Source of the DNA: Stenotrophomonas sp. SY1
GTDB taxonomy: Bacteria; Pseudomonadota; Gammaproteobacteria; Xanthomonadales; Xanthomonadaceae
DNA: 64,000 nt
Reading direction: 5' to 3'
Assembly (NCBI RefSeq): GCF_021202945.1
Contig: NZ_JAJOYR010000001.1
Location: 1,903,543 to 1,967,542 of the forward strand
The first letter of the stretch is position 1, and each line of letters starts with the position of its first letter. This document shows positions 23,241 to 31,700 of this stretch, one piece after another. The notes beneath the pieces were generated by a model. The model ran no database searches. It was not told the DNA's origin and saw nothing but the letters and a program-made list of their open reading frames with translations. A program made the translations under genes and the position numbers.

Positions 23241-23272
23241 ATCCGATGCCGGGTAACTGGCATCGGATTTTT
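23241..23272 (+). terminator. Terminator after the acyl-CoA dehydrogenase gene
   Basis: A perfect 10-bp stem ATCCGATGCC / GGCATCGGAT with an 8-base loop, followed by TTTTTC, 29 bases past the stop codon. Confidence 0.85.
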
Positions 23273-23324
23273 CATGGGTGGCGGGACGGAAGGTTCAGTG
23301 GCCTCACTCGGGATGTCGAAAGTC

Positions 23325-23352
23325 GTCGTTCCCGCCTGCGCGGGAATGACGG
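23325..23352. repeat. Short palindromic repeat GTCGTTCCCGCC..GCGGGAATGAC
   Basis: A hairpin of the widespread CGTCATTCCCGC type, the only copy I noticed in this window. It differs in sequence from the two abundant repeat families. Confidence 0.55.
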
Positions 23353-23390
23353 CGCGAGGGCCAAGGTCGGCCAGAGCCAAAGTCCAGGCA

Positions 23391-23422
23391 AAAAAAGCCC
23401 CGGCATTGCCGGGGCTTTTTGT
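23391..23422. terminator. Bidirectional terminator between convergent genes
   Basis: AAAAAAGCCCCGGC, a three-base loop, GCCGGGGCTTTTT: a 13-bp GC-rich stem with A/T tracts on both sides. It serves the RND gene reading leftward and backs up the dehydrogenase terminator. Confidence 0.88.
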
Positions 23423-23458
23423 CCTTCTGGCAGCAGGCCAATCAGCCTGGCAACAGGA

Positions 23459-26400
23459 TCAGCGATCCTGTTGCGCGGAACGCACCTGATGCTGTGCCAG
23501 ATACTCCTTCGACGGCTCATCCAGCTTGTCGCCCAGCACGCGGCGGACGCAGACGAAGAACAGAGGGATCAGCAGCACGCCGATGATCGTGGCGAACAAC
23601 ATGCCACCGATCACGCCGGTGCCCAGCGAGTGGCGGGCATTGGCGCCGGCACCGGTGGAGATCGCCATCGGCAGCACGCCGAGGATGAAGGCGAAGGAGG
23701 TCATCAGGATCGGACGGAAACGCAGATGCGCCGCTTCGATGGTGGCATCACGCAGGGTCTTGCCCAGCGCACGCTGCTCCACGGCAAACTCCACGATCAG
23801 GATCGCGTTCTTCGCCGCCAGACCAATCACCGTCACCATGCCGATCTTGAAGTACAGATCGTTCGGCAGGCCACGCATCAGCGAGAACACCACCGCGCCG
23901 AGGATGCCGATCGGCACCACCAGCAGCACCGCGACCGGGATCGACCAGCTTTCATACAGAGCGGCCAGACACAGGAACACCACCACGATCGACAGCACCA
24001 TCAGCAAGGTGGCTGCGTTGCCGGCGAGGATTTCCTGATAGGACATGCCGCTCCAGTCATAGCCGAAGCCGACCGGAAGGTCGTCATGCACCAGTCGCTC
24101 CATCGTCGACATCGCCAGGCCCGAGCTGCTGCCCGGCGCCGGCGAACCGACGATGTTGACCGCCGAGTAGCCGTTGTAGCGGTTCAGTGCGGGCGGTGCG
24201 TAGATCCACTCGGACTTGACCACGGTGCTGAGCGGGATCATCGCCGACTGACCGTCGGCATCCTTGCTCAACGCGCTGGGCACGTAGTAGCTGCGCAGCG
24301 ATTCCGGGCCGGTGCGGTAGGCTGCGTCGGCCTGCATGTTCACGCGCTTGATGCGGCCGCCGTAGAAGAAGTCGTTGACGTACACCGGCGCCAGCATCAT
24401 CTGGATGGCGGTATAGACATCATTGACCGACACGCCCATCGTCTGCGCCTGCACGCGGTCAACGTGCAACTGCAGCTGCGGTGAGTTCTCCAGCGTGTTG
24501 GGGCGCACCGCGGTCAGCGACTTGTCCTGCGAGGCGGCACCCAGCAGCGTGTTGCGTGCGTCCATCAGGGCGTCCTGGCCGGCGCCTGCACGGTCCTGCA
24601 GCCACATGTCGAAACCGCCGAACTGGCCCAGGCCCTGCACGGTCGGCAGGTTGACGAAGAAGATCTGCGCGTCCTTGATGCCGTAGGCCTTCTGGTTCAT
24701 TTTCTGGATGAACTCAGGCGCGGTCTCCTTGCGCTCGTCCCAGTCCTTGAGGCGGACGAAGGCCATGCCGACGTTCTCGCCCGAACCGATGAAGCTGAAG
24801 CCGGTGATCTGCATCAGGCCTTCAAAGGCTTCTTCGTTCTCCAGCGTACCCAGCAACTGGTCGAACACGGCGCTGGTGCGGGTCTTGGTGGCACCCGGCG
24901 GCAACTGCACGATGGCCAGTGCGTAGCCCTGGTCTTCCTCGGGCAGGAAGCTGCCCGGCAGGCGGGTGAACAGGAAACCGCACAACACCACCAGCAGGGC
25001 GAACACCATCAACCAGCGCGGGCTGTGCTTGATGACGTTGCCAACGGTGCCGACGTAGCTCTTCTCCAGCTTGCCGTAGTACTTGTTGAAGGTGCGGTAC
25101 ACCCAGTTCGGGTTGTCGTTGTGGGTCGGCTTGAGGAAGGCCGCGCACAGCGCCGGGGTGAAGGTCAGTGCCAGCAGCGCTGAGAACGCCATCGACATGG
25201 CGATGGTGAGCGCGAACTGCTTGTAGATCTCACCCGACGCGCCCGGTTGCAGCGCGCTGGGGATGAACACCGCCGCCAGCACCACGGTAATGGCAACCAC
25301 CGCGCCGGTGATCTGGCCCATGGCCTTCTGCGTGGCTGGCTTGGGGTCGAGCTTCTCCTCGCTCATGATGCGTTCGACGTTCTCGATGACGACGATGGCG
25401 TCATCGACCACGATGCCGATTGCCAGCACCATCGCGAACAGGGTCAGTTGGTTGATGGTGAAGCCGATCGCCAGCATGCCCATGAAGGTGCCGAGCAACG
25501 CCACCGGGATGACCAGGGTGGGGATGATCGTCGCGCGGAAGTTCTGCAGGAAGATCAACATCACCAGGAACACCAGCACGATCGCCTCGATCAGCGTGTG
25601 GATCACTTCCTTGATCGAGATGGTGACGAAGGTGGTGCTGTCATACGGGGTGAACCAGCTCACGCCCTGCGGGAAGCTGGGGGCCAGCTCGTCCATCTTG
25701 GCGCGCACGGCCTCGGACACGTCCAGGGCGTTGGCGCCGGGCAGCAGCTGGATGGCAAACACCGCCACCGGCTTGCCGTTGTACTTGGTGTCGAAGCCAT
25801 AGTTGGTGGCGCCGAATTCAACGCGGGCCACGTCCTTGAGCTTGACCACGCTGCCGTCGGCATTGGCCCGCAGGATGGTGTTCTCGAACTCTTCCGGCGA
25901 GCTGTAACGGCCTTCGGCTGCAACAGTGGCGGTGAAGCCCTGGCCATCCGGGGCCGGATCGCCGCCCACCGAGCCGGCTGCGAACTGCAGGTTCTGGGTG
26001 CCGATGGCGTTGTAAACGTCGGTGGCCGAGAGGTGGAAGCCCTGCAGCTTTTCCGGGTTCAACCACACACGCATGGCGTATTCGGAACCGAACTGCTGGG
26101 TGCTGCCGACGCCGGGGACGCGTGAGATCTGCTCCAGCACGCGGGCGCCGACGATGTCGTTCAGCGCATCACGGTCGACGGTGCCGTCATCCGAACGCAC
26201 GCCGATGGCCATCAGGAAGCCGGCGTTGGCCTTGGCCACGACTACGCCCTGCTTGGTTACTTCCGAGGGCAGGCGCGGTGTCGCCAGCGACACCTTGTTC
26301 TGTACCTGCACCTGGGCGATATCGGCATCGGTGCCGCTATCGAAGGTGAGGGTGATGGTGGCGCGGCCGTTGGAGGCGGACGACGAGCTGAAGTACATCA

Positions 26401-26623
26401 GGTTGTCGATGCCGGTCAGCTGCTGCTCGATCACCTGGGTGACCGATTTTTCGGTGGTGGAGGCGCTGGCGCCCGGGTAGGTGGCGGTGACCGTCACCTG
26501 GGGTGGGGCCACGCTGGGGTAGGACTCCACGCCCAGGTTGAGGATCGAGATCACGCCACCCAGCGAGATCAGGATGGCCACCACCCAGGCGAAGACCGGA
26601 TGGTCGATGAAAAATTTAGGCAT
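23459..26623 (-). CDS. RND efflux pump inner-membrane transporter (HAE1 family)
   Basis: A 1054-residue proton-driven drug exporter with twelve membrane helices and two large periplasmic loops. The proton-relay aspartates are in GIVVDDAIVVIENVER (TM4), the lysine in GLAAKNAILIVEFAVE (TM10); the opening MPKFFIDHPVFAWVVAILI is typical of AcrB-type pumps. The adaptor gene lies 12 bases upstream. There is no outer-membrane channel gene, so a TolC homologue encoded elsewhere must serve. The pair with a TetR gene and no channel resembles SmeGH of Stenotrophomonas maltophilia, but I cannot confirm orthology from sequence alone. Substrate range unknown. Confidence 0.93.
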   Translation of the reverse strand: MPKFFIDHPVFAWVVAILISLGGVISILNLGVESYPSVAPPQVTVTATYPGASASTTEKSVTQVIEQQLTGIDNLMYFSSSSASNGRATITLTFDSGTDADIAQVQVQNKVSLATPRLPSEVTKQGVVVAKANAGFLMAIGVRSDDGTVDRDALNDIVGARVLEQISRVPGVGSTQQFGSEYAMRVWLNPEKLQGFHLSATDVYNAIGTQNLQFAAGSVGGDPAPDGQGFTATVAAEGRYSSPEEFENTILRANADGSVVKLKDVARVEFGATNYGFDTKYNGKPVAVFAIQLLPGANALDVSEAVRAKMDELAPSFPQGVSWFTPYDSTTFVTISIKEVIHTLIEAIVLVFLVMLIFLQNFRATIIPTLVIPVALLGTFMGMLAIGFTINQLTLFAMVLAIGIVVDDAIVVIENVERIMSEEKLDPKPATQKAMGQITGAVVAITVVLAAVFIPSALQPGASGEIYKQFALTIAMSMAFSALLALTFTPALCAAFLKPTHNDNPNWVYRTFNKYYGKLEKSYVGTVGNVIKHSPRWLMVFALLVVLCGFLFTRLPGSFLPEEDQGYALAIVQLPPGATKTRTSAVFDQLLGTLENEEAFEGLMQITGFSFIGSGENVGMAFVRLKDWDERKETAPEFIQKMNQKAYGIKDAQIFFVNLPTVQGLGQFGGFDMWLQDRAGAGQDALMDARNTLLGAASQDKSLTAVRPNTLENSPQLQLHVDRVQAQTMGVSVNDVYTAIQMMLAPVYVNDFFYGGRIKRVNMQADAAYRTGPESLRSYYVPSALSKDADGQSAMIPLSTVVKSEWIYAPPALNRYNGYSAVNIVGSPAPGSSSGLAMSTMERLVHDDLPVGFGYDWSGMSYQEILAGNAATLLMVLSIVVVFLCLAALYESWSIPVAVLLVVPIGILGAVVFSLMRGLPNDLYFKIGMVTVIGLAAKNAILIVEFAVEQRALGKTLRDATIEAAHLRFRPILMTSFAFILGVLPMAISTGAGANARHSLGTGVIGGMLFATIIGVLLIPLFFVCVRRVLGDKLDEPSKEYLAQHQVRSAQQDR

Positions 26624-26635
26624 GGCTGCGTCCCG

Positions 26636-27814
26636 TTATTGCTTCTTTTCCGGCGCCGGTGCGGCAGCACCGGGCTGGGCGGCGGCCTTGGGCTGCCACG
26701 GCATCGGCTTGGCGGGGGCGCCTTCCTTGACCTTCTGCACGCCCGACACGATCACCTGGTCGCCAGCGTCCAGGCCGGAAGACACCAGCCAGTTGCCACC
26801 TTGCTGGCTGTCCAGCACCACGTTCTTGCGGACCACCTTGGTGTCCTTGCCGACCACCATCACGTAACCGCCCTGGGTATCGCGCTGTATGGCCTGCTGC
26901 GGCAGCAGGAAGGCGTTGTTGCGCTGGCCCAGGTTGGCCTTGAAGCTGACGAACGAACCCGGCAGCAGGGTGTGGTCGGGGTTGGGCAACTGCGCGCGCA
27001 GCGACACCGCGCCGGTAGCCGGGTCGACCGTGGGAGCGGAGAAGTCCAGCGTGCCTTCGTGGGCATACGGGGTGCCGTCGGGCAGGTTGACCTGCACGGT
27101 GGTCTTGCTTTCACCGGCCAGTGCCACCGCGCCCTTGTCCTGGGCCGCGCGCAGCGAGCTCAGTTCGTCGGCGGTCATGGAGAAGTTCACGTACAGGGGG
27201 TCGATCTGGTCGACCGTGGTCAGCAGGGTGGCGTCACCCTGGCCGACCAGCGCGCCCTCGGTGACCTGGGCCTTGCCGGCCAGGCCGGTGATCGGCGAGG
27301 TGACGCGGGCATAGCCCAGGTTGATGCGTGCGGTGGTCACTGCTGCTTCGGCCTGCTGCACGGCGGCGGCGGCGGAACGCTCGCTGGCCTCGGCGTTGTC
27401 CAGGTCAGACTTGGAAACGTAGCTCTGCGGGGCCAGCGAACGGGCGCGGTTGGCAGTGGCGCGGGCGTTGGTGTAGCTGGCGCGGGCCGATGCCAGGGCG
27501 GCCTCGGCCGAGGCCAACGAGGCGCGCAGCGGCGCCGGGTCGATCAGGAACAACTCCTGGCCTTCCTTGACGTTGCTGCCCTCGGTATAGACGCGCTTCT
27601 GCACTACGCCGGCGACGCGGGCGCGGACATCGGCCGAGCGGAAGGGGGACAGGCGGCCGACCAGCTCGCGCTGCAGCGGCAGCGTCTGCGGCTTGGCATC
27701 GACCACGCCAACTTCCGGCGGAGGCGGAGCGGTCTGTTCCTGGGCCTTCTTACAGCCGGCCAGTGAAAGTGTCGCTACGCAGGCAAGAGCGAGGAGACGG
27801 AGCGGGGCGGTCAT
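26636..27814 (-). CDS. RND efflux periplasmic adaptor (membrane fusion lipoprotein)
   Basis: A 392-residue adaptor that joins the pump to an outer-membrane channel. The signal peptide ends at lipobox LAGCK (Cys21). Then come the barrel-sandwich/lipoyl half (VGRLSPFRSADVRARVAGVVQKRVYTEGSNVKEGQELFLIDPAPL), a long helical hairpin (about 95-165), the second lipoyl half (NLGYARVTSPITGLAG), beta-barrel and membrane-proximal domains, and a Pro/Ala-rich tail. It is first in the two-gene pump operon, 33 bases downstream of the TetR gene reading the same way, so all three may share a transcript. Confidence 0.92.
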   Translation of the reverse strand: MTAPLRLLALACVATLSLAGCKKAQEQTAPPPPEVGVVDAKPQTLPLQRELVGRLSPFRSADVRARVAGVVQKRVYTEGSNVKEGQELFLIDPAPLRASLASAEAALASARASYTNARATANRARSLAPQSYVSKSDLDNAEASERSAAAAVQQAEAAVTTARINLGYARVTSPITGLAGKAQVTEGALVGQGDATLLTTVDQIDPLYVNFSMTADELSSLRAAQDKGAVALAGESKTTVQVNLPDGTPYAHEGTLDFSAPTVDPATGAVSLRAQLPNPDHTLLPGSFVSFKANLGQRNNAFLLPQQAIQRDTQGGYVMVVGKDTKVVRKNVVLDSQQGGNWLVSSGLDAGDQVIVSGVQKVKEGAPAKPMPWQPKAAAQPGAAAPAPEKKQ

Positions 27815-27847
27815 CGGGGAAAACTCCGGAGGTTTGGACTTGTTTGT

Positions 27848-28486
27848 TTAACGGAGACCAGGAATGCCGCTCGGCGGTACCGGGAAGGCGCGCAGAAAGG
27901 CATCGATGGCGAATTCGGCCCATCGGCGGCGCTTTTCGGGCGTGTCGCGATGGGGAACATGAAAGCGTTGGCGTTCAAAGTCCTGGCCGGCAAGCATGCT
28001 GATTAACAGTTCGGCCATGAAATGCGGGTCGTCATGGATCAGGCGACCCCGGGCCATCTCGGTTTGTAACCATTCAGCTATCTGACTACGGACGGCTTCG
28101 CCGCTGAGGTTGTAAAGGGTACGCGCCTCTTCGTGAAACTGATTTGCACCGGCGGCGAACAACTGCGCGGTCTGGCGTATGCGCGGCTGGTTGCGGTGTT
28201 CCAGGTACTGGATGGCGAACTCAAGCAGGATCTGCCGCAGTGGGCGGCTGTCGCCCTTGGTCAACTGGGCGGTGGTGGTGGCGACGTGTTGTTGCATCAC
28301 CAGCCGCAACAGATCGTTCTTGCAACCGTAGCGGCTGTACAGGGTCTGCTTGGAGCAACCTACGTGCGCGGCTACGGCATCCATGCTCAGGTGCATGCCA
28401 TGGACGGCCAGCAGTTCGCCCACGGCATCGAACACGCGCTGATCACGTGCCTTGCCGCGCGGGGAGGTGGGAGTCGTCCTGTCCAA
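27848..28486 (-). CDS. TetR/AcrR-family regulator of the efflux operon
   Basis: About 212 residues. The N-terminal DNA-binding helices read RVFDAVGELLAVHGMHLSMDAVAAHVGCSKQTLYSRYGCKNDLL, and a helical ligand domain with an AefR-like C-terminal part follows. The start is uncertain: the frame is open up to 28582, but an operator-like dyad with a -10 box sits at 28491-28506, so translation should begin downstream of it. TTG 28486 is the nearest usable codon and has no ribosome site, which would suggest a leaderless or poorly translated message. It is co-oriented with the pump genes instead of divergent. Confidence 0.8.
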   Translation of the reverse strand: MDRTTPTSPRGKARDQRVFDAVGELLAVHGMHLSMDAVAAHVGCSKQTLYSRYGCKNDLLRLVMQQHVATTTAQLTKGDSRPLRQILLEFAIQYLEHRNQPRIRQTAQLFAAGANQFHEEARTLYNLSGEAVRSQIAEWLQTEMARGRLIHDDPHFMAELLISMLAGQDFERQRFHVPHRDTPEKRRRWAEFAIDAFLRAFPVPPSGIPGLR

Positions 28487-28490
28487 GAAA

Positions 28491-28506
28491 TGGACTATAC
28501 CGTCCA
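28491..28506 (-). promoter_or_regulatory. Predicted TetR operator with embedded -10 box
   Basis: On the minus strand TGGAC-GGTATA-GTCCA, a perfect 5-bp dyad with the -10 box TATAGT in its centre. A weak -35 box (TGTACT) lies 17 bases further upstream. The position right before the regulator gene suggests autoregulation of the regulator-pump operon. Confidence 0.6.
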
Positions 28507-28722
28507 GTTCAAAATTAGTACAGCAGCGGAAAAACGCCCCGGCCCGGCACGATTGAGAACTTTCCGGTGTGCTTTCGTTCAACTCTGAAAGTGCTTGAAA
28601 ACAGGGGTTTCGTGCATGTCATTGGATTTTTTGATGCGTTGAATGTGGCCATGCAGCAAAGCTATTTTTGTTGCCGGGGATACAATCGCCGACTCCTCAA
28701 CGAGCCCCACCGACGCTCCGTC

Positions 28723-31700
28723 ATGAAATCGCAAAAGTCTGCTGCCAAGTCCGTAAAGCCGAAGTCCAAGCCGGCCGCCAAGCACGTTTCTGCCGAGACC
28801 GGGCTGTCGCTCGAGCCGGTTTACGCTGCCCTGCGCAAGCGTTACCCCGCTGCCGCCGCACAGGCGCAGGCGGTTGCATTTGCCTCGGCGTTCTACAAGC
28901 GCATGGAAGGCGACGAGTTCAAGCTGCACTCGGCCGATGATTGGGCGGTGCTGGCTGCCGGGATGCTCGAGTTCGCACGTACCCGCAAGGCCGGCAAGGC
29001 CAACGTGCGCGTATTCAATCCGACCCTGAAGGCCGATGGCTGGGAGTCCGTCCACACGGTGCTGCAGATCGTCAATGACGACATGCCGTTCCTGGTGGAC
29101 ACGGTGACGCTGGCGTTGGCCGAGCAGGGCATTGGCGTGCACGTGCTGGGTCACCCGGTGATCGCCATTGCCCGTGACAAGGCCGGCAAGCTGTCCGGTG
29201 TCGGCGAGGGCACGCTGGAATCGGTGATGCTGCTGGAAATCGATCGCCAGCCGGCCGCTGATCTGGACGCAGTGTCCAAGCGCGTTGCCGACGCACTGGA
29301 AGACGTGCGCGCCATCGTCAAGGACTGGCAGCCGATGACCGACAAGGCATTGGCGCTGGCCGAAGACCTGGGCAAGCGGGTGTTGCCGGTCAGCAAGGCC
29401 TCGCGCGCCGAGGCGCAGGAGTTCCTGCGCTGGGCCGCTGATAACCACTTCACTTTCTTCGGCTACCGCGAATACAAGGTGGAGAAGAAGGGCAAGGAAG
29501 AAGTGCTGGTCGCCCAGAACGGCACCGGCCTGGGCCTGATGCGTGGCAAGGACACCATGGTCGCGCGCCCGGTCAAGGGCCTGGCCGCGGAAGGCCTGAA
29601 TGCCACCAGCAGCCTGCATGACGCGCTGATCCTGACCAAGACCAATGCCCGTTCGCGTATCCACCGCGGTGGGTACATGGATTACATCGGCGTGCTGGAG
29701 TTCGACGCCAAGGGCAAGATCATCGGCGAGCAGCGCTTCCTGGGCCTGTTCACCTCCAGCGCCTACAACCGCCGCCCGTGGGAAATCCCGCTGGTGCGCC
29801 AGCGCTATGAGAACGTGATGCAGCGTTCGGGCCTGAGCCTGTCCAGCCACAGCGGCAAGGCACTGCGCCACATCCTGGAGTCGCTGCCGCGCGAGGAGCT
29901 GTTCCAGTCCAGCGAGGACGAGCTGTTCCGTACCGCCATGGGCGTGCTGGGCCTGCAGGAGCGCGTGCGCAGCCGTCTGTTCCTGCGCCGCGACAAGTTC
30001 AGCCGCTTCATTTCCGCGCTGGTGTTCCTGCCGCGCGAACGGTTCAACACCGATGTGCGCCTGCGCGTGGAAGCCATGCTCAAGGATGCGCTGCAGGGCG
30101 AATACGTCGACTCCAGCGTGGTGCTGGGCGACTCGCCGCTGGCCCAGGTGCACCTGATCGTGCGCCCGAAGGCCGGGCAGAGCCTGGAGCTGGACATCGA
30201 AGGCCTGGAGAAGCGCCTGGCCCATGTGCTGCGCAACTGGCAGGACGACCTGCGCGAAGCGTTGGTGGCCAGCCACGGTGAAACCGAAGGCCTGCGTATT
30301 GCCTCGCGTATCGGCAAGGCACTGCCGGCCGGTTACATCGAAGATTCCAGCGCCGAGATCGCTGCCGCCGACGTGGCCCAGCTGGATGCGCTGACCGGCC
30401 CGGACGACCTGCGCCTGAGCCTGCAGACCACCCACCGTGACGGTGTCGATGGCCTGCGCCTGAAGCTGTACCGCCAGCTCGACGACATTCCGCTGTCGGA
30501 TGTGCTGCCGATGATGGAGAACATGGGCTTGCGTGTGGTCGCCGAGCGCCCGTACCGCCTGATGGTCGATGACGCACCGGTCTATGTGCAGGACTTCGAG
30601 GTTGAATCCGCCATTGGTGCGATCGACCCGGCCAGCGCCAACGCCGGTTTCAGCGAAGCGTTTGCCCACATCTGGCACGGCGATGCCGAGAACGACGGTT
30701 TCAACCGTCTGGTGCTTGGCGCCGGCCTGGACTGGCGCCAGGTGTCGATGCTGCGTGGCTACTGCAAGTACCTGCTGCAGATCGGCGTGCCGTTCTCGCA
30801 GGCCTATGTGGAAGGCACCTTCAACCGTTATCCGCTGCTGGCCCGCCTGATCGTCGAGCTGTTCGAAGCCCGTTTCGAGCCGACCCCGTCGGCCGACAAG
30901 GCGGTGCTGGATGCGCAGCTGGCGCAGTTCAAGCAGCTGGTTGGCGACGACGCGGCCACCCTCAAGGTGCTCGACGCTGTGGTCAAGGCGCGCAAGAGCG
31001 CGCGTGACGCCCGCATGGCGGTGGTCCACGAGGCGCTGGTCAAGCTGTTGGACCGCGTTTCCAGCCTGGACGAAGACCGCATCCTGCGCAGCTTCATCGG
31101 CGTGATTGAAGCCACCCTGCGTACCAGCTACTACATGCAGCGCAAGGACGGCCTGCGCGCCGATGGCGGCCCGGCCGACTACATCAGCTTCAAGTTCGAC
31201 GCCGCCAAGGTGCCGGACCTGCCCAAGCCGCGTCCGTACCGCGAAATCTTCGTGTGCGGCCCGCGCGTGGAAGGTACCCACCTGCGCTTCGGCCCGGTGG
31301 CGCGTGGTGGCCTGCGCTGGTCGGACCGTCGCGAAGACTTCCGCACCGAAGTGCTGGGCCTGGTCAAGGCACAGATGGTGAAGAACACCGTGATCGTGCC
31401 GGTCGGCTCGAAGGGCGGCTTCTTCGCCAAGCAGCTGCCGGACCCGGCGGTGGATCGCGATGCGTGGTTCGCCGAGGGCGTGGCCTGCTACAAGCGCTTC
31501 ATCAACGGCCTGCTGGACATCACCGACAACATCGTCAACAACAAGATCGTGCCGCCGGTGGGCGTGGTGCGCCATGACCAGGACGATCCGTACCTGGTGG
31601 TGGCTGCCGACAAGGGCACCGCGACGTTCTCCGACACCGCCAACGGCATCGCCCGCGCGCACGGTTTCTGGCTGGATGACGCGTTCGCCTCGGGCGGCTC

